64,000 nt of DNA. It comes from Nonomuraea sp. SBT364. GTDB taxonomy: Bacteria > Actinomycetota > Actinomycetes > Streptosporangiales > Streptosporangiaceae. Position numbers and translations under genes: made by a program. The stretch spans positions 62,001-126,000 of the forward strand of contig NZ_LAVL01000005.1 in NCBI RefSeq assembly GCF_001083785.1. The letters are read 5' to 3'. Position 1 is the first letter of the stretch; every line of letters starts with the position of its first letter. Positions 11,975 through 19,497 of this stretch are shown here, in pieces. Below the pieces are notes generated by a model. It searched no databases. It worked only from the letters and a program-made list of their open reading frames with translations, and was not told the origin of the DNA.

Positions 11975-12835
11975 ATGAGACGACGGGTAACCCTGGCCGC
12001 CACCATGCTGATCGCGCCCGTGCTGATCGCCTCCGCGCCCGTCGCCACGAGCCCCGCCATCGCGCAGGCGTCCGCCCCCGATCCGGTCGGCGCGCTCAAG
12101 CGGCAGCTCCGGGACGAGCACGGCGTCCGGATCTCCGAGACCACCCGCTACTTCTACGGCGAGAAGACCTCCAGGAGCGGGACCCGGATCAACGGCCGCC
12201 TCCGGCTCGGCCGGTCAGGCCCGGTGGCCGCCGACCTCACCTGGCGCGACCTCCCCGCGGCCAAGCCCCACCGGGTGATCCGCGTACGCGACGACGTGTA
12301 CGTCAGCCGCAGCCACCACTCCGGCCCGGTCCCGGACGGCACGAACTGGATCATCTACCCCGAGCACCACCGGGGAAGCCTGGGCCGCGACCTCGCCGAG
12401 GACGCCAGCCTGCAACCCATCGACGTCTACGACCCGGCCCTGGTGAAGGCGCTGCTCAACTGCTCCACGAGCAAGCCCGTCCCCGGCGGCCGCCTCTACA
12501 GGGGCACGATCAGCTACCCGGCGCTGCGCAAGGCGGCCCAGGGCACCCTCGTCAACTGGACCTCCGGGCGGCCCATCACCGCCAGGAGCAAGGGCAAGGT
12601 CTCCTGGCAGCTCTGGGCCGGCCGCGACGGCCTGCCCAAGCGCCTGGTCACCACCGACACCGCCGGGACGGCCAAGAACCCGCTGGTCAAGCGGAGTGAC
12701 ACGCGCTACACCGGGTGGGGGTCCCGCCCCGTCATCACCGCCCCGCCCGCCGGCGAGGTCATCAGCGAAGCCGCCCTGCTGGACTACACCCTCGACCAGA
12801 ACACCCCCATCCCGGAAGACTCGGGCAACACCTGA
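11975..12835 (+). CDS. Secreted protein of unknown function
   Basis: This 286-aa protein has a clear Sec signal peptide (about residues 1-31, ending APVATSPAIAQAS) and no lipobox. The mature part carries strands around RSGTRINGRLRLGR, VRDDVYVSRSHHS, NWIIYPEHHRG and a late KVSWQLWAGRDGLPKRLVT segment. That last pattern recalls the LolA/LprG-like half-barrel proteins of actinobacteria, where a similar phrase precedes the final strands. This is a fold-level guess only. The ATG follows AAGGACAG by 8 nt. The gene is divergent from the FAD oxidoreductase. Confidence 0.8.
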   Translation: MRRRVTLAATMLIAPVLIASAPVATSPAIAQASAPDPVGALKRQLRDEHGVRISETTRYFYGEKTSRSGTRINGRLRLGRSGPVAADLTWRDLPAAKPHRVIRVRDDVYVSRSHHSGPVPDGTNWIIYPEHHRGSLGRDLAEDASLQPIDVYDPALVKALLNCSTSKPVPGGRLYRGTISYPALRKAAQGTLVNWTSGRPITARSKGKVSWQLWAGRDGLPKRLVTTDTAGTAKNPLVKRSDTRYTGWGSRPVITAPPAGEVISEAALLDYTLDQNTPIPEDSGNT

Positions 12836-12975
12836 GCACGGCCGGCCATGGCCGCAAACTCCGTTCCGCCCATTTCGGCGTGGGGACGTATCAGGAAATT
12901 GAGCAGTAATCACTGACATTTGCTGAATAGCTCATGGCAGTCGCCATCCATGGCCTGCTCGGTAATATATCGAGC

Positions 12976-14130
12976 ATGTCGGCACACCCCCCGGTCGCCA
13001 GCTACGCCAGCAAAAGCGTGCGTTGGTATCAATTCGGAAAAAGGGTACTGGAAAGGAGAAAATGGCTGAGGCACCTGCGCTGGCAAGCCGTCTCCCGCGC
13101 CCTCGGCGAGGACGACGCCATCCTGTCCGAGAAGGCAGGGCAAGCGGCCACCGCCTTCTGCGATGCGCTTGACGCCACCGAACTCCCGATCGACCAGGAC
13201 CGTTCCGGCGCGCTCCGGCGCATGGGACGCTGGGTCAGGGAGAAGATAACCTGGGGCGTTCGATTTCCCGATTATCGCGGTCGGCTCAGCCTGACGTTCG
13301 ACGACCGCCTGAAGGCGTGGATAAAGGACACCAGTGAAAGCCCAATCGGGCGAAAGGCGCTCGATTTCGCCCAATATCACGTGAACGAAGAAGACCGCAG
13401 TACGCTGTTCGCCGAAGCGGTTCTCAACGAGGCACACGGCGTGCTCATCGAAGCCCGGGAAGGCGAGACCCCGGGCGCCGCCCGGTGGGAGATGGCCGCC
13501 GAGATCCACCGTTACGTTCCCGACAGCGAGATCCGGCGGCGGCACCAGCGGTGGAAGAGTTCGGCGAGAGCCATCAGCGCCGGTGGCACCGCCGCCGTCA
13601 CCACCCAGGTCTTCACGGAAGACCTGGCCAAGTCCATCACCCTCGGCGTCGCGCTCACGGCTCTGACCGCGATCGTCGAGTTGACGATCTCCTCGCGCAC
13701 CCTGTCCGGCCCGCAGATCGCGGTCCGCGAACAGGTGCGAGCCTGGCTTGAGGAGGCGCTGGTGGCACGCCTGTGGGGCAACCTGCGCTGGGTGGGCGAA
13801 TGGGGCAAGCAGATCGAGGAAGCAGGACGGCCACTGCCCGTCGGCGATCTCATCATGGCCATGGCCAGAAACCTCGTCACGATTCAACCTCTGCAGGACG
13901 ACGCCAAGGTCTTCCGTGACGTGGATCGACTGAGAGAACACGCCCTATCCGTTTCGGACCCCGAACTCCTCGCCTTCCTCGTCCGCCTGGAGACAGCCTT
14001 GCGCCACAAACCGGACACTCTGCCATACGCATTCCGAGCCCTGATCACTTCCGTACGAGAACGGAACATGATCGGCGAAGCCGAGCCGGGAGCCAGGTCC
14101 GTGATGCTGCGGGCGAGCACCGGAGACTAG
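12976..14130 (+). CDS. Hypothetical protein, 384 aa, A+T-rich 5' region
   Basis: I do not recognise this protein. It begins MSAHPPVASYASKSV and has a basic N-terminal third and a central hydrophobic stretch (SITLGVALTALTAIVEL, near residues 215-235) that could cross the membrane once. The C-terminal half is helical and charged. The ATG at 12976 follows a TAATAT -10-like hexamer (12963-12968) by 7 nt, so a leaderless message is plausible; an in-frame ATG at 12934 is possible. The 5' 150 bp are visibly poorer in G+C than neighbouring genes, hinting at acquisition. It may be accessory. Confidence 0.65.
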   Translation: MSAHPPVASYASKSVRWYQFGKRVLERRKWLRHLRWQAVSRALGEDDAILSEKAGQAATAFCDALDATELPIDQDRSGALRRMGRWVREKITWGVRFPDYRGRLSLTFDDRLKAWIKDTSESPIGRKALDFAQYHVNEEDRSTLFAEAVLNEAHGVLIEAREGETPGAARWEMAAEIHRYVPDSEIRRRHQRWKSSARAISAGGTAAVTTQVFTEDLAKSITLGVALTALTAIVELTISSRTLSGPQIAVREQVRAWLEEALVARLWGNLRWVGEWGKQIEEAGRPLPVGDLIMAMARNLVTIQPLQDDAKVFRDVDRLREHALSVSDPELLAFLVRLETALRHKPDTLPYAFRALITSVRERNMIGEAEPGARSVMLRASTGD

Positions 14131-14203
14131 GCGATCCACTGAAAGGCTGATCGTCATCCGTTACCCTGTCCCGGATTGATCATTTCCGGCAGAAGGTGCC
14201 GTT

Positions 14204-15220
14204 ATGCGGGAATCCCTGGCAGAAACGCCATCCCCCGTGGCGGCGGCGCTGCGCGTCGGCGCGGTACTGACCGCGTCCGGCCCGGTGATCCTGACGACCT
14301 TCGGGATCGGCAGGCAGAGCGTCGGCTGGTTCTGTTCGGAAACCAGCTCCACCCCCTTCCTCGCGGAAGGCCCTTACGCGCTGGAGCACGTGCCGGGAGA
14401 ACTGCTGTTCTGGGGCGTTCTCCTGCTGCCGGTCGCCGTGGCCGGACTCCTCCTGCGCGGGTCACGCCGGGCGACGCTCACCGCCGTCGCCACGGTCGGC
14501 GCCGTGCTCGCGTTCGGGCTCGTCACCGCGTACTTCCTGCCGGGCTCCGACCCATGCACCGGGCAGGAACGTACGGTCATGCCGCCTTGGCCCCTCATCG
14601 TCTGCTACCCGGTGACCGCTGGAGCGCTGTGCCTGGCGGCTCGCTCGTCCCTGCCTCGGAGACCGTACGGGATCATCCTGTGGGCGGGCGCCGCCGGCGC
14701 GGCGGCGTGGGGGGCGATGTTCCACCGCTGGACGATCACGTACGGCATGCGCGCGCTCGAGGTCATCTACGTACAGCTTCCGGAGTCCCCCTGGAGCCAC
14801 CTCGACGAGTGGTCCGGTGAGGCCGACCAGAACGGCCTGCCGGTCATCCTCGTCGCCCTGACGGCAGCCGCTTCCCTCCGCTGGGGGCGACGGGCCGGCG
14901 CAGCAGGCGCGGCGGCCCTTGTCCTCTTCCCGCTGCTCGACGTCGCGACGTACATCAGCTGGTACGGCGGCGACTCCGAAATGCCGCTCGCCGATTCGGT
15001 ACGGTGGCCGCTGCTGGTCGCGGCCGTGCTCGTCGCATCGGCCGGTCGGCGCCCTGGAGTGCGGATCACCTGGGCCGAGACAGCGCACCTGGCGCGACGT
15101 GTGATCAGCGGGCGGCCGGAAAGCCTGGCTGCCCGGCGGGCCAGGGATGTCGCCCTCGCAGTCGTGATCGTGGCCGCCGGCCTCTGGATGATCGCCTCCT
15201 CCTTCGCGCCGACGCGTTAG
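14204..15220 (+). CDS. Polytopic membrane protein of unknown function
   Basis: This 338-aa protein has about eight hydrophobic segments (for example LLFWGVLLLPVAVAGLLL, ALVLFPLLDVATYISWY and DVALAVVIVAAGLWMIA) separated by short loops. Extracytoplasmic-type cysteines occur at FCSETS and GSDPCTGQ. No transporter or enzyme motif is recognised. A GAAGG sequence lies about 7 nt before the ATG at 14204. It follows the 384-aa unknown gene by 73 nt and may be cotranscribed with it. Confidence 0.75.
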   Translation: MRESLAETPSPVAAALRVGAVLTASGPVILTTFGIGRQSVGWFCSETSSTPFLAEGPYALEHVPGELLFWGVLLLPVAVAGLLLRGSRRATLTAVATVGAVLAFGLVTAYFLPGSDPCTGQERTVMPPWPLIVCYPVTAGALCLAARSSLPRRPYGIILWAGAAGAAAWGAMFHRWTITYGMRALEVIYVQLPESPWSHLDEWSGEADQNGLPVILVALTAAASLRWGRRAGAAGAAALVLFPLLDVATYISWYGGDSEMPLADSVRWPLLVAAVLVASAGRRPGVRITWAETAHLARRVISGRPESLAARRARDVALAVVIVAAGLWMIASSFAPTR

Positions 15221-15307
15221 AAGCCCCCGGACCTGGCACGCCACCTACGTGGGCGGTTGTTCGCATCGTCCGAATCAGATGGTCAAGGAACGCCCCATCG
15301 GAGGCAG

Positions 15308-15343
15308 AAAAAGGCCCCCGCCAGCGTTTCCGCTGACAGGGGC
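15308..15343 (-). terminator. Rho-independent terminator after tRNA-Arg
   Basis: On the minus strand a GC-rich hairpin with a GAAA tetraloop (CAGCG-GAAA-CGCTG core, extended by GCCCC/GGGGC) is followed by TTTTT (15312-15308). It lies 7 nt downstream of the tRNA 3' end. Confidence 0.85.
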
Positions 15344-15350
15344 TGTGCTG

Positions 15351-15423
15351 TGCGGCCGGAGGTACTCGAAACCCCAACCTTCTGATCCGTAGTCAGATGC
15401 TCTATCCATTGAGCTACGGCCGC
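15351..15423 (-). tRNA. tRNA-Arg(ACG)
   Basis: A 73-nt cloverleaf on the minus strand. The acceptor stem GCGGCCG/CGGCCGC has discriminator A, the D-stem is GCTC/GAGC, and the anticodon stem TCTGA/TCAGA has loop CTACGGA, giving anticodon ACG (read as ICG for CGN codons). The T-loop is TTCGAGT. CCA is not encoded. A terminator follows. Confidence 0.96.
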
Positions 15424-15471
15424 TCGCTGCTTAAGTAAGCATAGCGGGTCCGAAGCGATGCCTCGAACCAG

Positions 15472-16038
15472 TTACGCCGATCGCGCGTCCTCACTCTCCA
15501 CCTTCTTGGGCCACAGCATGTGGCTCACCGGCCAGATCAGCGCGATCGCCGGCACCTTCGCCAGTTGCAGGACGAACGCCGTCAGCGCCTCCGTACGCCC
15601 CGGGTCGCCCACGAGCCAGGTCATGAGCAGGACGACCGCCCACGCGACCCCGTACGCCAGCAGGATCCACAGCCAGTACGCCCACTCGTAGCGCACCCGG
15701 GCCTTGCCGCCGGGAGGGGGCTGCGGCGGCGGGGGGCCGCCGGCGAAGCGGTGGTGGAACTTGGCGTCGGCCCAGCGCAGGGTGCGGTGGCCGAAGACGA
15801 TCGAGTACGCCAGGTACGCCGCCGCGAGGCCGTGCCGGATGTCGGCCGTGGCGCCGCCGCGCATGTCGATCACGGCGGCCGTGAGCAGGACGACGTCCAG
15901 GAGGGGAACGCTGACCAGGAGTGCCGTGCTGAGGCGGCGGCGCTTCCACAGGTAGCGGGAGGCGAGCCCGAGCCCGAGGAGGACCCAGAAGCCGATCTCG
16001 CAGGCGATCAGGATGGCGACAATCACGCTATCCAGCAT
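15472..16038 (-). CDS. Membrane protein of unknown function, 188 aa
   Basis: Four to five hydrophobic segments are seen (SVIVAILIACEIGFWVLLGL, ALLVSVPLLDVVLLTAAVI, WLWILLAYGVAWAVVLLM, and a last one near PAIALIWPVSHMLW). A Gly-Pro-rich cytoplasmic-type loop (GGPPPPQPPPGG) sits between TM3 and TM4. It resembles integral membrane proteins of unknown role common in Streptosporangiales. The ATG at 16038 puts the first TM at the N-terminus. It is divergent from the histidine kinase, and a 12-bp inverted repeat lies between the two genes. Confidence 0.75.
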   Translation of the reverse strand: MLDSVIVAILIACEIGFWVLLGLGLASRYLWKRRRLSTALLVSVPLLDVVLLTAAVIDMRGGATADIRHGLAAAYLAYSIVFGHRTLRWADAKFHHRFAGGPPPPQPPPGGKARVRYEWAYWLWILLAYGVAWAVVLLMTWLVGDPGRTEALTAFVLQLAKVPAIALIWPVSHMLWPKKVESEDARSA

Positions 16039-16078
16039 GCTGGACGTTTTGGGCGATTTCGTCCGCCTTGAAAACGAG

Positions 16079-16110
16079 CCTGTGGATACATCGAAGGGTG
16101 TATCCACAGG
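16079..16110. promoter_or_regulatory. 12-bp perfect inverted repeat between divergent genes
   Basis: Arms CCTGTGGATACA (16079-16090) and TGTATCCACAGG (16099-16110) are separated by 8 nt. The repeat lies 23 nt upstream of the histidine kinase ATG and 40 nt upstream of the divergent membrane gene. It could be the autoregulatory operator of the downstream response regulator. Each arm also contains GTATCCACA, one mismatch from a DnaA box. Confidence 0.6.
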
Positions 16111-16133
16111 CGACCCCGCGAAGGAGGGAATCG

Positions 16134-17318
16134 ATGGCCGGGGGTGGTGGGATAGGAGCCATGAAACGCGTGCCGCTGCTGGCGGGGCTGGCCTTCCTGG
16201 TGGGCCTGCTCCTGATCGCGGCTGGAGCCTACATCCACCGCGATCCGCCCGTCTGGCAGCCGGCCGAGTGGATGCTGGCGGTGCCGCTGGCGATGACGTG
16301 CGCGGCCACGCTGGGGCGCACGCGCCGGCCCCTGGCCTCGCTCGGGCTGGGCACCACGGGGATCCTGCTCGACATCGTGGTGGGGCCGTCGCTGGGCACG
16401 GTGCTCGTCTACACCGACAATCTGTACGCCGCCGCGCTCTACGGTCCGGCCAGGGCGGCGCGGTGGCTGCTGGGCGCCTCGACGGTGATCGCGGTGCTGT
16501 CCGGGGCGGCGGGCGGGTTCCTGACGGGCGACTGGCGCGTGCTGGCGCTGATCAGCGTGCAGTTGGCGCTGGTGCTGGTGTCGCCGGTGACCACGGCGCA
16601 GGTGCTGCGGCAGCAGCGCGACCGGGCGGCCGCCGAGCGCGCCAGGGCCGAGCAGGTGGCGCGGCTGGCCGAGCTCGACCGGCAGGCGGCCATCACGGCC
16701 GAGCGCACGCGGATGGCCCGCGAGCTGCACGACATGATCGCCAACCACTTCAGCGCCATCGCCATCCAGTCCACGGCCGTGCTCTCCCGCAAGGACCTGG
16801 ATCAGGGCACCGTACGGAAGATCATGGAATCCATGCGGGAAAACAGCGTGAAGGGGCTGGCCGAGATGCGGTCCATGATCGGGCTGCTGCGGCAGGCGGG
16901 CGAGGAGTCGGAGGCCGTGCGGCCCCGGCTGGCCGACGCGGAGGGCCTGGTCGAGCGGGCACGCGGGTCGGGGATGGAGACCGCGTTGCGGATCGAGGGT
17001 GAGCCCCGCGAATTGCCCCCGCCTGTCGACCTGGCTGCCTTCCGGATCCTCCAGGAGGCGCTGACCAATGCCCTCAAGCACGGCGAACGGCCGGCGGAGG
17101 TGCACATCGTGTACGAGGCGCGGCAGGTTTCGGTGACTGTGGACAACCGGGTCAACGGGCGTAGGCCACGGCTGCCGGGAGCCGGGGCCGGGCTGGTGGG
17201 CATGCGCGAGCGGGCCGGGCTCGTCGGTGGCACGTTCGAGGCGGGACCGCGGGGTGACGGATGGCGCGTCACGGCGCGGCTGCCGACCTCGGGACAGGAC
17301 GACAGGAGTGTGGGATGA
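16134..17318 (+). CDS. Sensor histidine kinase (HisKA_3/NarL-type)
   Basis: This 394-aa membrane sensor has four to five N-terminal TM helices (residues about 12-155), a coiled region (QRDRAAAERARAEQVARLAE), a HisKA_3 dimerisation box RMARELHDMIANHFS with phospho-acceptor His199, and a C-terminal HATPase with N-box ILQEALTNALKHG and G-box GAGAGLVGMRERAGLVGG. It phosphorylates the response regulator encoded next, whose ATG overlaps its stop (ATGA). AAGGAGG sits 6-7 nt before the ATG at 16134, fixing the start. The stimulus is unknown. The following genes for membrane proteins, an Lgt-like protein and a radical SAM enzyme suggest an envelope signal. Confidence 0.95.
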   Translation: MAGGGGIGAMKRVPLLAGLAFLVGLLLIAAGAYIHRDPPVWQPAEWMLAVPLAMTCAATLGRTRRPLASLGLGTTGILLDIVVGPSLGTVLVYTDNLYAAALYGPARAARWLLGASTVIAVLSGAAGGFLTGDWRVLALISVQLALVLVSPVTTAQVLRQQRDRAAAERARAEQVARLAELDRQAAITAERTRMARELHDMIANHFSAIAIQSTAVLSRKDLDQGTVRKIMESMRENSVKGLAEMRSMIGLLRQAGEESEAVRPRLADAEGLVERARGSGMETALRIEGEPRELPPPVDLAAFRILQEALTNALKHGERPAEVHIVYEARQVSVTVDNRVNGRRPRLPGAGAGLVGMRERAGLVGGTFEAGPRGDGWRVTARLPTSGQDDRSVG

Positions 17319-17944
17319 GCATCAGGGTGCTGGTGGCCGACGATCATGCGGCGGTCCGGGCCGGGATCGTGCTGATCCTCGACGGGGCCGACGACATCGA
17401 GGTCGTGGGCGAGGCCGCCGACGGTGTGGAAGCCGTGGCCCTGGCCAAGGAGGAGCGGCCGGACGTGGTGTTGATGGACGTGCGGATGCCGCGGATGGAC
17501 GGCATCTCGGCCACCAGGGAGCTGGTGGGGGTGGCCGATGTGCTCATCCTGACGACGTTCGATGTGGACGAATACGTGTTCGGGGCGTTGCGGGCGGGGG
17601 CCGCCGGTTTCCTGTTGAAGAACACCGACGCGGATTCGCTGGTCGAGGCGGTGCGGCTGGTGGCCAGGGGGGATGGGCTGATCTCGCCGGCGGTCACGCG
17701 GCGGCTGATCACGGCGTTCGGGGAGCAGGCGCCGGTGCGGAAGGAGCCGGTCGATCCGGCCGGGCTGACGCCGCGCGAGCGGGAGGTGCTCGCCTGCATC
17801 GGGCGGGGGCTGTCCAACGCGGAGATCGCCAGAGAGCTCGACATGGCGGAGGCGACGACCAAGACTCATGTCAGCAGGGTGCTGAGCAAGCTCGGGCTGA
17901 AGAGCCGGGTTCAGGCCGCCATCTACTACTCGGAGGGCCTCTAG
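17315..17944 (+). CDS. NarL/FixJ-family response regulator
   Basis: This 209-aa regulator has a receiver domain (phospho-acceptor Asp55 in VVLMDVRMPRMDG, DD at 9-10, Lys in FLLKNTD) and a LuxR-type C-terminal helix-turn-helix (LTPREREVLACIGRGLSNAE, then TKTHVSRVLSKLGL). The ATG overlaps the kinase stop by 4 nt, so the pair is cognate. It probably controls its own operon and perhaps the divergent membrane gene through the inverted repeat at 16079-16110; that is inference. Confidence 0.96.
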   Translation: MSIRVLVADDHAAVRAGIVLILDGADDIEVVGEAADGVEAVALAKEERPDVVLMDVRMPRMDGISATRELVGVADVLILTTFDVDEYVFGALRAGAAGFLLKNTDADSLVEAVRLVARGDGLISPAVTRRLITAFGEQAPVRKEPVDPAGLTPREREVLACIGRGLSNAEIARELDMAEATTKTHVSRVLSKLGLKSRVQAAIYYSEGL

Positions 17945-17945
17945 G

Positions 17946-18221
17946 GTGCGGACCTTCTGGCCGGCGCCGGCCGGGGTGCTGGGCTACCTGACGCTCAACG
18001 TGCTCGTGGTGGTCCTCGCCATCTCAACAGGGGCGAAGGCGGCGATCGTCGTGGCGGCCGTGGTGCTGGCGCTGGCGGCGATCGGGGGCGGGCTGGTGCT
18101 CATCATCCTGCGCAAGCCCTGGTCACCGGGGCTGGGGATGGGGCTGATGATCGGCTGGGCGGTAACCTCGATCGTGTCGGCGGGTTGGTGCACCGGCATC
18201 AACCCCGGCTGGTACGTATAG
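17946..18221 (+). CDS. Small membrane protein, 91 aa
   Basis: A GTG-started two- or three-helix membrane protein begins 1 nt after the response regulator stop. Its C-terminal half contains LRKPWSPGLGMGLMIGWA followed by a WCTGINPGWY ending. That is nearly the same as the end of the next gene product (VRKPWAIGLGLGLMIGWA, WCTGLNPALY), so the two are paralogues. Function unknown. The coupling implies co-expression with the two-component system. Confidence 0.8.
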   Translation: MRTFWPAPAGVLGYLTLNVLVVVLAISTGAKAAIVVAAVVLALAAIGGGLVLIILRKPWSPGLGMGLMIGWAVTSIVSAGWCTGINPGWYV

Positions 18222-18272
18222 CCAAGTGAAAGCGCCGCCCCCTAACCTGTGCAGGACCAGGGGGGAGATCCG

Positions 18273-18764
18273 ATGAGCACACCACCGCCACCGCAGGGCC
18301 CCGACGACCCCGCATGGCGGCACCCGTCACCAGGCCAACCACAGGGCCCATCCCAGGGCCCACCCCAGGGCCCACCGCCCGGTCCGCCCCACGGCCCGCC
18401 GCACGGGCCGCACGGGCGGTGGCAGTTGCCGCCTCCGCCGCAGCCGCAGTCCAACTCGGCGGGGATCGTGGTCGGGCTCGCGTTCGCGGGCGCGGCCGTC
18501 TACAGCGTCGTCAACACCATCGTCGTGTTCGGCGTCCTGATGATCGCCGGCAACAACATGGACGGTGACGAGGCCGGTGCCGTGATCGCGGTCGCCGCGG
18601 CGTTCCTCGCCCTGCTCGGGCTCGGCGCCGGTATCGGCCTGGTGCTGGTGCGCAAGCCGTGGGCGATCGGCCTCGGGCTCGGGCTGATGATCGGCTGGGC
18701 GTTGTGGTCGATCATCACGGCCGGGTGGTGCACGGGTCTCAACCCGGCCCTGTACGGCTCCTGA
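18273..18764 (+). CDS. Proline/glycine-rich small membrane protein, 163 aa, paralogue of preceding
   Basis: A cytoplasmic-type N-terminal tail of about 65 residues is built of PQGP/PPGPPHGP repeats. Two hydrophobic helices follow (GIVVGLAFAGAAVYSVVNTI, and one within AVAAAFLALLGLGAGIGLVL), and then the conserved C-terminal module RKPWxxGLGxGLMIGWA...WCTGxNP shared with the 17946 gene. AGGGGGGAGA precedes the ATG. The Pro/Gly tail resembles DUF4190-like actinobacterial membrane proteins. The role is unknown. It ends 1 nt before the Lgt-like gene. Confidence 0.85.
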   Translation: MSTPPPPQGPDDPAWRHPSPGQPQGPSQGPPQGPPPGPPHGPPHGPHGRWQLPPPPQPQSNSAGIVVGLAFAGAAVYSVVNTIVVFGVLMIAGNNMDGDEAGAVIAVAAAFLALLGLGAGIGLVLVRKPWAIGLGLGLMIGWALWSIITAGWCTGLNPALYGS

Positions 18765-18765
18765 G

Positions 18766-19497
18766 ATGCCGCTGCACGAGATCTTCGTCGGCCTCGGCGT
18801 CCTGGTCGCCTCCGTGGTGTTCGTCCGCGAGGCCCGCAGCCGGGGCGCGCTGAACGAGCAGTCGCTGGTGGCGGTCACCGGCGCGCTGGTCGGCGGCGCC
18901 ATCGGCATGCGGCTGGCGGGCTGGCTGGAGACGCTCGACCTGCAGAGCCTCTGGCTGTACGGCTCCCGCAGCATCCTGGGCGGGCTGACCGGCGCCTACC
19001 TCGGGGTGCTCGTGGCCAAGCGGGTCATCGGCTACCGGGAGCGCACCGGCGACCTGTTCGCGCCCGCGGTGGCGCTGGGCATGGCGGTCGGGCGCATCGG
19101 CTGCCATCTCACCGAGGCCCCGGGGCGGCCCACCTCGCTGCCGTGGGGCATCCACGCACCGGCGAGCACCCCCGAGTGCCCCGGCTGCCTGGCGGGCCAG
19201 GCGATGCATCCGTCGTTCGTCTACGAGATCGTCTTCCAGCTCGCCGCGTTCACCGCCCTGGTGTGGGCGCGCAAGCGGCTGACCAGGCCGGGTGAGCTGT
19301 TCACGCTCTACCTGGCGGGCTACGCCGCGTTCCGCTTCCTCGTGGAGTTCACGCGGGCGAACGAGATCCTGTGGCTCGGCCTGACGGGACCGCAGTGTTT
19401 CCTCCTGCCCGGCCTCCTGCTGCTGGGGCTCAGGCTCGGGTACGGCTGGCGGCGCGGATACTACGATGCCCTCTTTGACCGGAAGGTGCACCAGTGA
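18766..19497 (+). CDS. Prolipoprotein diacylglyceryl transferase (Lgt)-like membrane protein
   Basis: This 243-aa polytopic protein has the Lgt family layout: seven hydrophobic segments, the signature region GRIGCHLTEAPGRPTSLPWG, then HPSFVYEIVF, and a late RFLVEFTRAN segment. True Lgt transfers diacylglyceryl from phosphatidylglycerol to lipobox Cys. Here the signature GRxxNFxNxE reads GRIGCHLTEA, so both canonical Asn residues are replaced and the substrate may differ. Four nucleotides (GTGA) overlap the radical SAM gene, so the two are translationally coupled and probably act on the same, perhaps lipidic, substrate. Confidence 0.85.
   Translation: MPLHEIFVGLGVLVASVVFVREARSRGALNEQSLVAVTGALVGGAIGMRLAGWLETLDLQSLWLYGSRSILGGLTGAYLGVLVAKRVIGYRERTGDLFAPAVALGMAVGRIGCHLTEAPGRPTSLPWGIHAPASTPECPGCLAGQAMHPSFVYEIVFQLAAFTALVWARKRLTRPGELFTLYLAGYAAFRFLVEFTRANEILWLGLTGPQCFLLPGLLLLGLRLGYGWRRGYYDALFDRKVHQ

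Noticed and set aside
18766-19497. Naming the Lgt-like gene lgt
   Set aside because: Key signature Asn residues are replaced, so classical prolipoprotein transferase activity is doubtful; a housekeeping lgt should exist elsewhere.
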